The translations under genes and the position numbers were made by a program. The notes below the pieces were generated by a model. That model searched no databases and had not been told where the DNA came from. It saw only the letters and a list, made by a program, of their open reading frames with translations. A stretch of DNA of 64,000 nt from an uncultured Allobaculum sp. (GTDB lineage: Bacteria > Bacillota_I > Bacilli_A > Erysipelotrichales > Erysipelotrichaceae): contig CAJTVE010000004.1 of assembly GCA_910579655.1 (NCBI GenBank), forward strand, positions 14,578 to 78,577, read 5' to 3'. Positions within the stretch are counted from its first letter, which is position 1. Each line of letters starts with the position of its first letter. Shown here in pieces: positions 26,436 to 34,233 of this stretch.

Positions 26436-26509
26436 CGCTCTGACATGCAGAGTCTTTTCTGCAAAATCCCTTTCTTTTCTCTAAAGCCGATGCCCGTCGG
26501 CTTTTTTTG
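26436..26509 (+). ncRNA. Divergent relative of the small RNA array, copy G
   Basis: The first hairpin is replaced by GCAGA/TCTGC, but the CU-rich ATCCCTTTCTTTTCTCT and a terminator (AAAGCCGA/TCGGCTTT, loop TGCCCG, T7) keep the layout. Confidence 0.5.
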
Positions 26510-26569
26510 TGGATTTCATTTTTTCGGGCGTAAAATACAAGACCAAAAAAAGCAATGTTATAGTGAGCT

Positions 26570-26691
26570 TGGAAAGAAGATAACGAGCAGGGAACCAGAA
26601 AGCGGCTGGTTCAAAGTTGAATCTTTCCATTATTTCCTCTTTTAATCTTATAGCTTTGGGAAAAGAAGAGTTGTCGCAGCTCTTCTTTTTC
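26570..26691 (+). ncRNA. Divergent relative of the small RNA array, copy H
   Basis: A TATAGT box (26559-26564) is followed by GGAAAGA...TCTTTCC enclosing an inner GAACCAG/CTGGTTC hairpin. ATTTCCTCTTTTAATCTTA and a terminator (AGAAGAG/CTCTTCT, T5) come next. The layout is similar but the sequence identity is low. Confidence 0.45.
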
Positions 26692-26731
26692 TTTGCTTTT
26701 TTTTTGGCTGAGATTTCGATACTCTTAAACC

Positions 26732-28243
26732 ATGACCAAGAAGAAAAATAAAAATCAATATAAAAAAATCCCGGATGGCAAGAAGCCATCTGCTTCGAAT
26801 AGAAAACCAACGCGCAAGCGCTTCAGCTCAAAAAGCAAGATTCTGGCGAGTGCCCTTGTGATTGGGCTGGTGATTGTAATTGCTTTGTGTCTTTGGCTGC
26901 CAAAAGCTTTCAGTCCAAAGCGTTCCATGACTTACCTCGATCAGATCCAGCTGTCAGATCTGAAAGAACTGCCGCAAAGCACCTTTGAAGATACGGTTCA
27001 GGTGGAAGATATGACGATTTACGGGACATCCCTGGTGTTCTATGATCGCACTTTTGAACCCATGGAAACCGATGGCTTTTTTGGCCGGAATGTGTCTTTG
27101 CGCAATATTAAAGATGGAAATACGATTTCCTCGACTTTCAGCGGCGGGGCCGATGCAGGCATTGACTTGCAGCTGCTGCCTGAAGGAGTATATGAAGTGT
27201 ATCTGTCCGATGGCTATAAGCCCAAACGCGCCTACACCGAAAGTGCGACCCTTGAAGATACGTTTGTAACCATGCGCGACAATGATAAAGTCAAAAAAGT
27301 GCAGGTCGCTTCCAGTCCTTATTATCTGGATCGCTACAATATTCAGACGGACAAACCATATTTGTATATCGCAGTCACGGAAAGTGATCCGCTGGAGACC
27401 GTTGCGGATGTTTGCATTGATCCAAGCACCCTGGCCTGGCCCGCAGATGAGATAACCTTTGAAGATTCAATCGATGGCTTCTCCGAAACCCAGCAGGCCT
27501 GGGCTTTGGCTGAAAAGATCAAAGCCAATCTGGAAAGCACAGGACTGAAAGTCATTTATTCCCATCAGAAAGTCAAAGAAGCGACTTATGTCGGCCCCGA
27601 GAGCACAATTGAAACGGGCTATCGGGCACAGGCAAAAATTTTCTTATCCCTGAGCATGTATACGCAGGATTATACGCGTCCGTTTGTTCTGTCCAGCCCA
27701 TTTACCAATGGCAGACTGGGGAATGAAATTTCGGTCTGCCTGAATCAGAATGGGGTCGAACTGGAAAATATCTCGACCCTGACCCAGCTCAATCAGGGGA
27801 ATGGGTATGATCTGTTTCAGCCGGATGAAAACTACAACTATACAAAACTGACCAATACAGCCGCAATCCGCGAATCTGGTGGTAAAGTGACCAGTGCTGG
27901 TCAGGCTGCCGGTTTTGAAGCGAACAGCCAGTATTCACAAGCCTATGGCATGAACGGTGTTCTGTTTGGCTTTGCGTCCACCGAAAATGCCGAAAGCCGG
28001 ACTTACTTTCTCGAACATATCGATGCGATTGCCAGAGGAATCAGTGAAGGCATCCTTCAGTATGCCCATATCTCGACGCCCATTGATCTGAGCAGGCTGA
28101 GCACGCAGCAGGCTGGTTCCAGCCAGATGGCAGTCCAAGAGTCTGAAACTCCGGTAACCGAACCGGCTGAACATGCCGATCCTTCTTTGAGCGCCCCTGT
28201 AGAAGAGCCCATTCAAGAACAGCCAGCCATCGATGGCCAATAA
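26732..28243 (+). CDS. Membrane-anchored protein with degenerate amidase_3-like domain
   Basis: The 503-residue protein has a basic N-terminus, one TM helix (ILASALVIGLVIVIALCLWL, about 37-56) and a large outer part. Residues about 225-450 follow the layout of N-acetylmuramoyl-L-alanine amidases: VCIDPSTLAW in place of I-DPGHGG, FSETQQAWALAEKIKANLESTGLKVIYSHQ, a YRAQAKIFLSLSMYT block in place of the SIHAN strand, and a C-terminal GMNGVLFGFAS. The zinc-binding histidines expected in the first and second blocks are absent, so it is probably catalytically inactive, perhaps a regulator or binding subunit. The tail is rich in P, E and S. No clear ribosome site precedes ATG 26732. The fold call is an inference from pattern. 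Confidence 0.68.
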   Translation: MTKKKNKNQYKKIPDGKKPSASNRKPTRKRFSSKSKILASALVIGLVIVIALCLWLPKAFSPKRSMTYLDQIQLSDLKELPQSTFEDTVQVEDMTIYGTSLVFYDRTFEPMETDGFFGRNVSLRNIKDGNTISSTFSGGADAGIDLQLLPEGVYEVYLSDGYKPKRAYTESATLEDTFVTMRDNDKVKKVQVASSPYYLDRYNIQTDKPYLYIAVTESDPLETVADVCIDPSTLAWPADEITFEDSIDGFSETQQAWALAEKIKANLESTGLKVIYSHQKVKEATYVGPESTIETGYRAQAKIFLSLSMYTQDYTRPFVLSSPFTNGRLGNEISVCLNQNGVELENISTLTQLNQGNGYDLFQPDENYNYTKLTNTAAIRESGGKVTSAGQAAGFEANSQYSQAYGMNGVLFGFASTENAESRTYFLEHIDAIARGISEGILQYAHISTPIDLSRLSTQQAGSSQMAVQESETPVTEPAEHADPSLSAPVEEPIQEQPAIDGQ

Positions 28244-28602
28244 GCCAATCAATAGAAAGACAAAAAAGCGTTGTCTTAAAATCGGAGAATCCAATGTAAA
28301 CAGAAAGAACAAGCTTACAGGAAAGCCTGTTAAGCACGTCTATAAATTGAACACATAAGACTAACCGGTACAAGTTTATATACTGTACAAATTTATATAA
28401 GGAAAGAGTCCGCCAAAAAGGACTCTGGATATTCAGATATGGAAAGGAGGGCGCGCAATTCCTTCTCCCTGCATTCCATCTGCCTTTGTCTGAGAATTTC
28501 TGTTTTTGCCAGGGTCTGCCTTTTATTGATCCGGAAAGCAGACCACCCTCTAAAAACCCAGCCCAGGCAGAAAAGAGCAGGGAATCCTTGCGCTTATTGC
28601 AA
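28244..28602. other. Leader region of the ABC-F gene
   Basis: This region contains two near-identical 15-bp direct repeats, GTACAAGTTTATATA (28368-28382) and GTACAAATTTATATA (28385-28399). A hairpin AGAGTCC/GGACTCT (28405-28426) follows, and then an isolated strong ribosome-site-like GGAAAGGAGG (28441-28450) with no ATG at the right distance. Such a long structured leader would suit attenuation control, known for some ABC-F genes. Confidence 0.45.
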
Positions 28603-30501
28603 ATGAAACTTCAAGTTTCGAATCTGTATAAGTCATTTGGCGCGCATGACATCTTGCAGGGTGCAAGCCTGCAAGTAAAAGGAACTGAAAAAATCGGACT
28701 GGTCGGCCGCAATGGATGCGGCAAGACCACGTTGTTAAATATCATTTCCGGCCAGGAAGACTTTGAAAAAGGAGAGCGGATTATCCCGAATGCCACCCGC
28801 ATCGGAACCCTCTCACAGACTGTATTTAATGACAAAACCATCACGGTCAAAGAAGCACTCGAAAAAGTATTTGAACCCTTGAAAGCTCTGGAAAAAGAGC
28901 TGGAAAAGCAGGCCATGATTCTTGGTGAAGACCACTCAGAAAAGCAGCTCGAAAAGTATGATCGCCTGCAAAATGAATTTGAAACCCTGGGCGGGTATGA
29001 TTACGAGCATGAAATGAAGTCGGTTTTCTTCCACTTCGGCTTCGAAGAAAAAGATCTGGACAAACGTCTGGATGAATTTTCTTCCGGCCAGCAGACCCGC
29101 ATTGCGCTTGTTCGCCTGCTGTTAGAAAAACCAGATGTTTTGCTGCTCGATGAACCAACCAACCATCTGGATCTCGATTCCATTGAATGGCTGGAAAGCT
29201 ACATCAGCCGCTATCCAAGTGCCGTCATTCTTGTCAGCCATGACCGGATGTTTCTGGATCATGTCTGTGATGAAATCGTGGAAATTGAACATGGAAAAAC
29301 AACGCGCTATCCAGGTTCTTATACCCACTATGTCAAAGCCAAGGAAGAATGGATCGAAAAGAACCATGAAGCCTATCTGCGTCAGCAGGATGAGATCCAT
29401 CACATGGAAGAACTCATCGAAAAATTCCGTTACAAAAAAAGCAAAGCAGCCTTTGCGCAATCCAAAATCAAATACCTTGAGCGGATGGACCGGATTGAAG
29501 ATGTCAAAGCCGATAACTCAATGATCAAGGCAACCTTTACCTCCGGCCGCAAGGGCGGCAACCGCGTTCTGGAGGTAGACAATCTGGTTTTTGGCTATGA
29601 CAAACCTTTATCCAAAGTCAGCTTCAACCTGTTTCGACAGAACCGGGTCGGAATTATTGGCCCGAATGGCATTGGAAAGTCTACGCTGCTCAAAACCCTG
29701 ACCGGCCAGCTGCCAAGCCTTGGCGGCCAGTATGATTTTGGCCACCAGATCGATATTGGCTATTTCGACCAGGAAACAGCTGCTATGCATTCGACCAAGA
29801 CTGTCATTGACACCTTATGGGATGATCAGCCAGACAGCACCCAGACGCAGATTCGCAATGTGCTGGCTGCTTTCCTGTTTACCAAAGACGAAGTCTTCAA
29901 GGAAGTCAATGACCTGTCGGGAGGCGAAAAAGTCTCCTTATCGCTGGCCAGACTGATGATGGCCCATGACAATTTGCTGATTCTTGACGAACCGACCAAC
30001 CACCTCGATATTCCGGCCAAAGAAGCACTGGAAAAAGCGCTGCAGAACTATGATGGCACGCTGCTGTTTGTCAGCCATGACCGAATGTTCTTATCCAAAA
30101 TGGCGGATAAAGTCCTGGTTGTTGGCCCGGAAAGCAAGATGTATGACCTGAGCTATAACGAATATACAGAAAAGAAAAAAGCTGGCACACTCAACCAGAT
30201 CGAAGCTGCCCCTGCTGGCCGCGGCCGGCAGATGAAAAAGCCGGAACCGGAAAAAACAGCGGCCATGCTTCGTCAGGAAAAGAACCAGCTGACCAATCGC
30301 TGCGCTAAGCTCGAAGAGCTGCTTGCCAAAGCGGAAGAAGATCTGGAAACTCTGCGCGATCTTCGTTATGAACCGGAATACTATCAGGACTACCGGAAAA
30401 TGGACGAACTGGAAGCGAAGATCGATGACAAGCACAATGAAATCGCCAATCTGACCAAGGAATGGGAAGAAAAAATGACCCGCCTGGAGGAAATGGCCTA
30501 A
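28603..30501 (+). CDS. ABC-F family ATPase (ribosome-associated)
   Basis: From ATG 28603 the product is about 632 residues. It has two ABC cassettes in one chain: Walker A GRNGCGKTT and GPNGIGKST, signatures SSGQQTR and LSGGEKVSL, and Walker B LLLDEPTNHLD and LILDEPTNHLD. The ABC-F linker between them is charged, and a C-terminal coiled coil follows (RCAKLEELLAKAEEDLETLRDL). There are no membrane segments. ABC-F proteins act on the ribosome as translation factors or by protecting it from antibiotics. The layout resembles housekeeping YdiF/Uup types more than known resistance types, but this cannot be settled here. The frame is open upstream to 28486, but without a good start. Confidence 0.9.
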   Translation: MKLQVSNLYKSFGAHDILQGASLQVKGTEKIGLVGRNGCGKTTLLNIISGQEDFEKGERIIPNATRIGTLSQTVFNDKTITVKEALEKVFEPLKALEKELEKQAMILGEDHSEKQLEKYDRLQNEFETLGGYDYEHEMKSVFFHFGFEEKDLDKRLDEFSSGQQTRIALVRLLLEKPDVLLLDEPTNHLDLDSIEWLESYISRYPSAVILVSHDRMFLDHVCDEIVEIEHGKTTRYPGSYTHYVKAKEEWIEKNHEAYLRQQDEIHHMEELIEKFRYKKSKAAFAQSKIKYLERMDRIEDVKADNSMIKATFTSGRKGGNRVLEVDNLVFGYDKPLSKVSFNLFRQNRVGIIGPNGIGKSTLLKTLTGQLPSLGGQYDFGHQIDIGYFDQETAAMHSTKTVIDTLWDDQPDSTQTQIRNVLAAFLFTKDEVFKEVNDLSGGEKVSLSLARLMMAHDNLLILDEPTNHLDIPAKEALEKALQNYDGTLLFVSHDRMFLSKMADKVLVVGPESKMYDLSYNEYTEKKKAGTLNQIEAAPAGRGRQMKKPEPEKTAAMLRQEKNQLTNRCAKLEELLAKAEEDLETLRDLRYEPEYYQDYRKMDELEAKIDDKHNEIANLTKEWEEKMTRLEEMA

Positions 30502-30633
30502 GAGCACTGGCTTGAAGATTGAAGCCAATCTCTTGAAGGGGTTTTTGAATTTGTTTTTGAAATCCTGCTTGAAGCCTTGCTCGAAGGAATGCTTCAATCT
30601 GAACTTTCAGCTTCTTTGAACTCTCTATACAAA

Positions 30634-30692
30634 CAAAGAGCTTTTCACTCACCGATCCAAATGATCAATAAGAGTGAAAAGCTCTTTTTTAT
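30634..30692. terminator. Bidirectional terminator between the ABC-F and GIY-YIG genes
   Basis: AGAGCTTTTCACTC (30637-30650) pairs with GAGTGAAAAGCTCT (30672-30685), followed by TTTTT on the plus strand; A-rich sequence on the other side serves the convergent gene. Confidence 0.85.
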
Positions 30693-31015
30693 GCAGCTTC
30701 GTTGGCCACAATGCTCCTCTGGCCGGCAAACAGCTTTGCCGTCTCAGCCAGACAGAACGGTCGGCCGGTAGCCAAAGCAAGCTTTTCCTGGCGCGTCAGC
30801 TGCTTAATCCGATATTCGCGGCGGAGTGCCTCGTGCCGGTCCAGAAATACTTCATGATAAATCAGATAAACCGGCGTTCGGGCTTTCGTATATTTGGCAC
30901 CCCGTCCAGCATTATGAGTTTTCAGGCGCCGGATTAGATCGGGTGTATAGCCGGTATAAAACGTTCCGTCATGACAGACGAGTATGTAGACAAAGTAAAG
31001 CGGTGTTCCTTCCAT
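30689..31015 (-). CDS. GIY-YIG domain protein (UPF0213/YhbQ type)
   Basis: The 108-residue protein is essentially one GIY-YIG domain: FVYILVCHDGTFYTGYTPDLIRRL (the two Tyr-containing strands and catalytic Arg), HNAGRGAKYTKARTPVYLIY, and the Glu in HEALRREYRIKQLTRQEKLAL. Such small proteins are structure-specific or non-specific nucleases of uncertain role in DNA repair. It is convergent with the ABC-F gene and its start at 31015 has a weak site (GTAAGG). Confidence 0.9.
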   Translation of the reverse strand: MEGTPLYFVYILVCHDGTFYTGYTPDLIRRLKTHNAGRGAKYTKARTPVYLIYHEVFLDRHEALRREYRIKQLTRQEKLALATGRPFCLAETAKLFAGQRSIVANEAA

Positions 31016-31369
31016 GCCTTACATTGTATCGATTCACGCATCGGCCTTCAAACCACATGGAAAGAGTTATCGGCACAAATACCCACCGCAAAGACCGGAT
31101 CAATCAATGGCAGATAAACCAATAGGATTTTGGGAAAAATCTTTCCGACAGAAAATGAATTCCCACTTTCATTGCTGGACGACATATTCATGGATCCGCC
31201 ATACTCTCAAGAGATAGTTAAGTATACCGCCCGGTGGCGAATGTTTCTGGCTTTCCTAAAGAGCCAAAATAAGAGCCAAGGTTTTATTGCCGGAAATGAA
31301 GTTTGATTTTGCGAAGAATCAGGAAAGGATACGACGATGGAAGACAGCAAATGATCGAAAAAGATTGAT
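31016..31369. other. Intergenic region, nothing recognised
   Basis: About 350 bp between divergent genes with no supported coding sequence, apart from the presumed promoters. A GAAAGGATACGACG just upstream of 31370 may be remnant leader sequence. Confidence 0.4.
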
Positions 31370-31756
31370 ATGCACTGCCCCTTATGCGGTAAGGACCACG
31401 AAGTTGAAGAAAGAGAACGAACAACATCGCTGATCATCAAGGGACAGGAAGTCACTTATGCAGAAAGATACTATTTGTGCAGGAATGCTTCGGAAGATGA
31501 AAATGAATTTGAGACCGGAGCGATGAGTAACGCAAACCTACTGAAGGCAAGAGATGCGTATCGAATTCAAAATGGTTTGCTTACCTCTGATGAGATGGTC
31601 AAACTTAGAGAAAGTTGCGGCCTGTCGCAAGTGGATCTGGCAAAGCAGCTTGGATGGGAAGAATCCGCCATTTCCAGGTATGAAAGCAAAGCCATTCAGG
31701 ACGAAGCCTGCGATGCAATGCTTCGCCGCATCCTGTCGGATCCGTTCAGAGCTTGA
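31370..31756 (+). CDS. MqsA/YgiT-type zinc-finger HTH antitoxin, probably truncated
   Basis: The 128-residue protein starts with a zinc ribbon (MHCPLCGKDHEVEE, then YYLCRN) and contains an Xre-type helix-turn-helix (VKLRESCGLSQVDLAKQLGWEESAISRYESKAIQ). This is the MqsA/YgiT antitoxin arrangement, often paired in Firmicutes with a DUF4065 (Panacea) or MqsR toxin. Past the stop, another frame continues with LKVLDKNGSEFTTAKKE, a TAA (31804-31806), then IRSKLLEKLEDYGKENL. That looks like the lost C-terminus, so the gene probably carries a frameshift near 31756 and a nonsense codon. No toxin gene follows. Confidence 0.75.
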   Translation: MHCPLCGKDHEVEERERTTSLIIKGQEVTYAERYYLCRNASEDENEFETGAMSNANLLKARDAYRIQNGLLTSDEMVKLRESCGLSQVDLAKQLGWEESAISRYESKAIQDEACDAMLRRILSDPFRA

Positions 31757-31980
31757 AAGTTCTCGATAAAAATGGATCTGAATTTACCACGGCAAAGAAA
31801 GAATAAATTCGCTCAAAGCTGCTTGAAAAACTGGAAGACTATGGAAAAGAGAATCTAACTCACCAAATTCCTATCATCAAATTCTTAAAGGTGAGTCTGT
31901 TCATCTCCCGGATCCCGCTGATGCGGCAAGCGATAAGAGAAAAATCCTATAGATATGGGGAGAATAGTGATGTGTATGAA
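31757..31980 (+). pseudogene. Decayed remainder of the MqsA-like gene
   Basis: In one frame this stretch reads LKVLDKNGSEF, an in-frame TAA, then IRSKLLEKLEDYGKENLTHQIPI and further open codons to a TAG at about 32005. The charged helical pattern suits the C-terminus of the upstream antitoxin. There is no independent start. Confidence 0.5.
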
Positions 31981-32186
31981 AAGTCGATGGCATTTCAGGA
32001 TTAGAGGTATTTGCGCCTCATCGACTTTTTGTTTCTGATAGGCTCTGGAACAGGGACAGCCGGTCGAAAAAATTAAAAAAATTAGATTTAGAGTTGCATT
32101 CAAAACCGAGGAGTGCTTTAATATGGGAGTTCGAGTTGAGCGAAACAGTTCGAATTCAAAGCCAAATAAATTTCTTAAAGAAATGC

Positions 32187-32215
32187 TTGACTTTGATTCT
32201 GATCTGGAGTATCTT
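32187..32215 (+). promoter_or_regulatory. Promoter of tRNA-Gln
   Basis: TTGACT (32187-32192), a 17-bp spacer and TATCTT (32210-32215) place transcription just before the tRNA. Confidence 0.7.
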
Positions 32216-32233
32216 AAATGAGCGTGATCGCAT

Positions 32234-32309
32234 TGGGGTATAGCCAAGCGGTAAGGCAGCAGACTCTGAATCTGCCATTTCCGTGGTTCGAATCCACGTA
32301 CCCCAGCCA
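32234..32309 (+). tRNA. tRNA-Gln (anticodon CTG)
   Basis: A full cloverleaf is seen: acceptor TGGGGTA/TACCCCA, D arm GCCAAGCGGTAAGGC, anticodon arm GCAGA-CTCTGAA-TCTGC with CTG, T arm CCGTG-GTTCGAA-TCCACG (with the expected end wobble), discriminator G and encoded CCA. It reads CAG codons. Confidence 0.93.
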
Positions 32310-32344
32310 TATGAAAATAGATCAGCAATAGCTGATTCCTTATA

Positions 32345-32408
32345 CGCCTGCAAATCGCAGGTCTTTTTTTTTTACCCTCCTGGTTCTGACGGCCAGGCGT
32401 TTTCTTTT
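32345..32408 (+). terminator. Two consecutive terminator hairpins after tRNA-Gln
   Basis: CCTGC/GCAGG with a T10 run, then CCTGG/CCAGG with TTTTCTTTTTTT. Confidence 0.75.
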
Positions 32409-32475
32409 TTTCGGGTTTCGTTTCCCGATCTTTCCTGGATTTTTATCCGTTAACTTCCACGAATTGTAGACGAAC

Positions 32476-32512
32476 AAAAAGAGGCAGCAACCAGGTTTGC
32501 TGCCTCTTCTAA
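32476..32512. terminator. Bidirectional terminator hairpin
   Basis: GAGGCAGCAA pairs with TTTGCTGCCTC; it is flanked by AAAAA on the left and TTCT on the right, so it probably serves the minus-strand secreted-protein genes. Confidence 0.6.
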
Positions 32513-32698
32513 TTCATCCAGGAAGATGAATAAGGGAAGGTGATTTCTTCCTGAATTCTTCGATAGAATTTCCAATGTCAAAAATCTGCTCTTGAAGTTT
32601 CACCATAATGAAAGGTCGACAAATAGAATCAACCATTATGTCTTGATAAACTTCCTGATTTACAGTGAGGACAAAAGGCGAAGCTTTTATTCTTGGTG

Positions 32699-32893
32699 TT
32701 ATTCATATTTGGCGTTGTATTTTTTAATTCTTTGTTCCAACATCCAGAATGTCAGGAAAGATACAGTGGTAAGAATAGCGTAGAGAACTAAACTTATCAT
32801 TCTAAAATGAAGCAGGCCGATGAGTAAAAGCACAAGTAAACTCAATACTATTTTGAGGAATACCGTCAGAGCCCTTGTCTTACTTACTGCCAT
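32699..32893 (-). CDS. Small two-TM membrane protein, candidate immunity or accessory protein
   Basis: The 64-residue protein has two hydrophobic segments (VFLKIVLSLLVLLLIGLLHF and ISLVLYAILTTVSFLTFWML) and a basic C-terminus (EQRIKKYNAKYE). Its ATG lies within the last codons of the upstream secreted-protein gene (10-bp overlap), so the two are translationally coupled. Small membrane proteins placed this way next to a secreted protein are often immunity proteins of bacteriocins; this is inference, with no family match recognised. Confidence 0.65.
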   Translation of the reverse strand: MAVSKTRALTVFLKIVLSLLVLLLIGLLHFRMISLVLYAILTTVSFLTFWMLEQRIKKYNAKYE

Positions 32894-33525
32894 CGGATAT
32901 TACTCACTGCCGGGAAAATGAGACCGATTGCAGGCGATAACATCTGAATACCAGCCTTCATATAGTTATAGTCAAACACTATGCCACCAGGGCATGTTGC
33001 GATTACTGCTCCTAATGAAGCCAATATTTTTGAGACGAGCGGCTCTGGAATCCAAATTCCTCCGATAGTTGTTCCGGCACCCAAAAACTGGATTGTTGTT
33101 CTGGAAAGATATATTCTCGCTCCCCACCAATGAAACTCCATTTTAGTTATCCCTTCATGGAATGCAGCTCGCGCTTTTCGCGATGGAGTGCTTTGTTTGT
33201 ATTCATCTTCTGGAGCTAGAATAGTAACACTGGTATCAGTTATATCGACCTGATCAAGACTGGCGTTTGCTGCTGAGAGATACTGATTAGCTAATTTAAA
33301 ATCGTTCAGGTCGAGTGCTTCTTCGGATCCGGCTTTCATTTCGTATCGATTTTCTTCATCGTTATAAAAAATCCACGGATTTAACCGATGGATAGTCTCT
33401 TCAGAAACTACAGTTGAATCTGAATTCTTTGGATTGTTCTCGGCTGCTAAGGCATGAAAGGATGGAGCATAAATTAATAATGCAGACAGAGCAAAAGCCG
33501 AGAATGAGCGAAATTTCTTCTTCAT
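32884..33525 (-). CDS. Secreted protein of unknown function with glycine-rich hydrophobic C-terminus
   Basis: Start ATG 33525 follows GGAAAGGGG; an upstream extension of the frame is not supported. The 213-residue product has a signal peptide (MKKKFRSFSAFALSALLIYAPSFHALA). A middle region follows (NDEENRYEMKAGSEEALDLNDFKLANQYL), and then a dibasic site (TPSRKARAAF). The C-terminal 85 residues begin MEFHWWGARIYLSRTTIQFL, contain G-rich hydrophobic helices (LGAGTTIGG, ILASLGAVIATCPGG) and end NIRWQ. This pattern recalls secreted Firmicutes proteins of unknown role. Together with the coupled two-TM gene it could be an antimicrobial and its immunity protein. Confidence 0.7.
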   Translation of the reverse strand: MKKKFRSFSAFALSALLIYAPSFHALAAENNPKNSDSTVVSEETIHRLNPWIFYNDEENRYEMKAGSEEALDLNDFKLANQYLSAANASLDQVDITDTSVTILAPEDEYKQSTPSRKARAAFHEGITKMEFHWWGARIYLSRTTIQFLGAGTTIGGIWIPEPLVSKILASLGAVIATCPGGIVFDYNYMKAGIQMLSPAIGLIFPAVSNIRWQ

Positions 33526-34233
33526 TCGTTTTACCCCTTTCCAATTCAAAACTGAACGATCACCTTCTGCAGTCCTCAAGACCACTATGTAAAGAAACGA
33601 CTTCGCTGTTAACAAATATCCAATCGAAGTAGAATTACACATTTATTGTATCCGCTTTCACCAACTGAAGATATAGCCTTTTCATATTTAATCGATTTCT
33701 TTCTCATCTGTTAGATATAATTTATTGCCCCTTTAAACCTGTGAATTCACAACTCGTTTAACAGCCCGCTACCAATTCATGAAAAAAGTCCAGAAAGCTC
33801 ATGAGTTTTGATTTCCATAGATGTTTGTTCGAAGTCATTGAGATAGGTATATTCAACAGACAACATATGGAGTCTCTTAAACAAAATCATGTATGGCAGA
33901 AAGAAGTCTGCGGTCTTTATCGTTATAGGGTGGGTGATGGCAGACAAGGGGGTTCAATTCGAAAAGGAGCGGAAGATGTCGATCTTTTTGCAAATCCAGC
34001 CGGTATCGACTACACTTTGACTTGATTAGTAAGGAGTGTCTATCTGTTCCTGATTATGCGTTTTATTGTGGCTATATGCTGCTTAATGTATTCATAGAAA
34101 AGAGGTGAGCAATCCTCAAGGATGCCGAAATAGTTGAAAAAGGAGAATCCCCTATTGTGTTATGCGCTAAAAGTGCGTAAAACATACTCATAAATGCGGT
34201 AGAAATATCGTTTCGCGAAAGGGGATGTTCCTG
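33526..34233. other. Region between the secreted protein and the TnpB element
   Basis: About 700 bp. The left part probably contains the minus-strand promoter (on that strand GCGGATACAATAAATG). A 74-codon frame at 33801-34025 has no ribosome site or recognisable product. The right part, with ATCCTCAAGGAT and TTTCGCGAAA palindromes at 34110-34221, probably includes the left end of the TnpB element. Confidence 0.45.

Larger units (their letters stand above)
24705..26731. other. Protein-free 2-kb region carrying six small-RNA-like units
   Basis: No reading frame here has a plausible start or family match. The region holds copies C to H of the repeated element, all on the plus strand. The spacers shrink from about 240-500 bp to less than 100 bp. 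The spacers look like unrelated sequence; one at about 25080-25160 is distinctly GC-rich and contains a CCTGCC/GGCAGG hairpin. Confidence 0.65.

Noticed and set aside
20867..26692. Repeated elements as a CRISPR array
   Set aside because: Repeats are about 100-235 bp, irregularly spaced, contain promoters and terminators, and no cas genes are present.
31885..32328. Minus-strand ORF reading GVRGFEPRK-type sequence across tRNA-Gln
   Set aside because: This is the familiar spurious translation through the complement of a tRNA; the tRNA cloverleaf is complete and there is no ribosome site.
33801..34025. 74-codon ORF between the secreted protein and TnpB
   Set aside because: No ribosome site, no recognisable motif, and it lies in AT-rich sequence near a mobile element.
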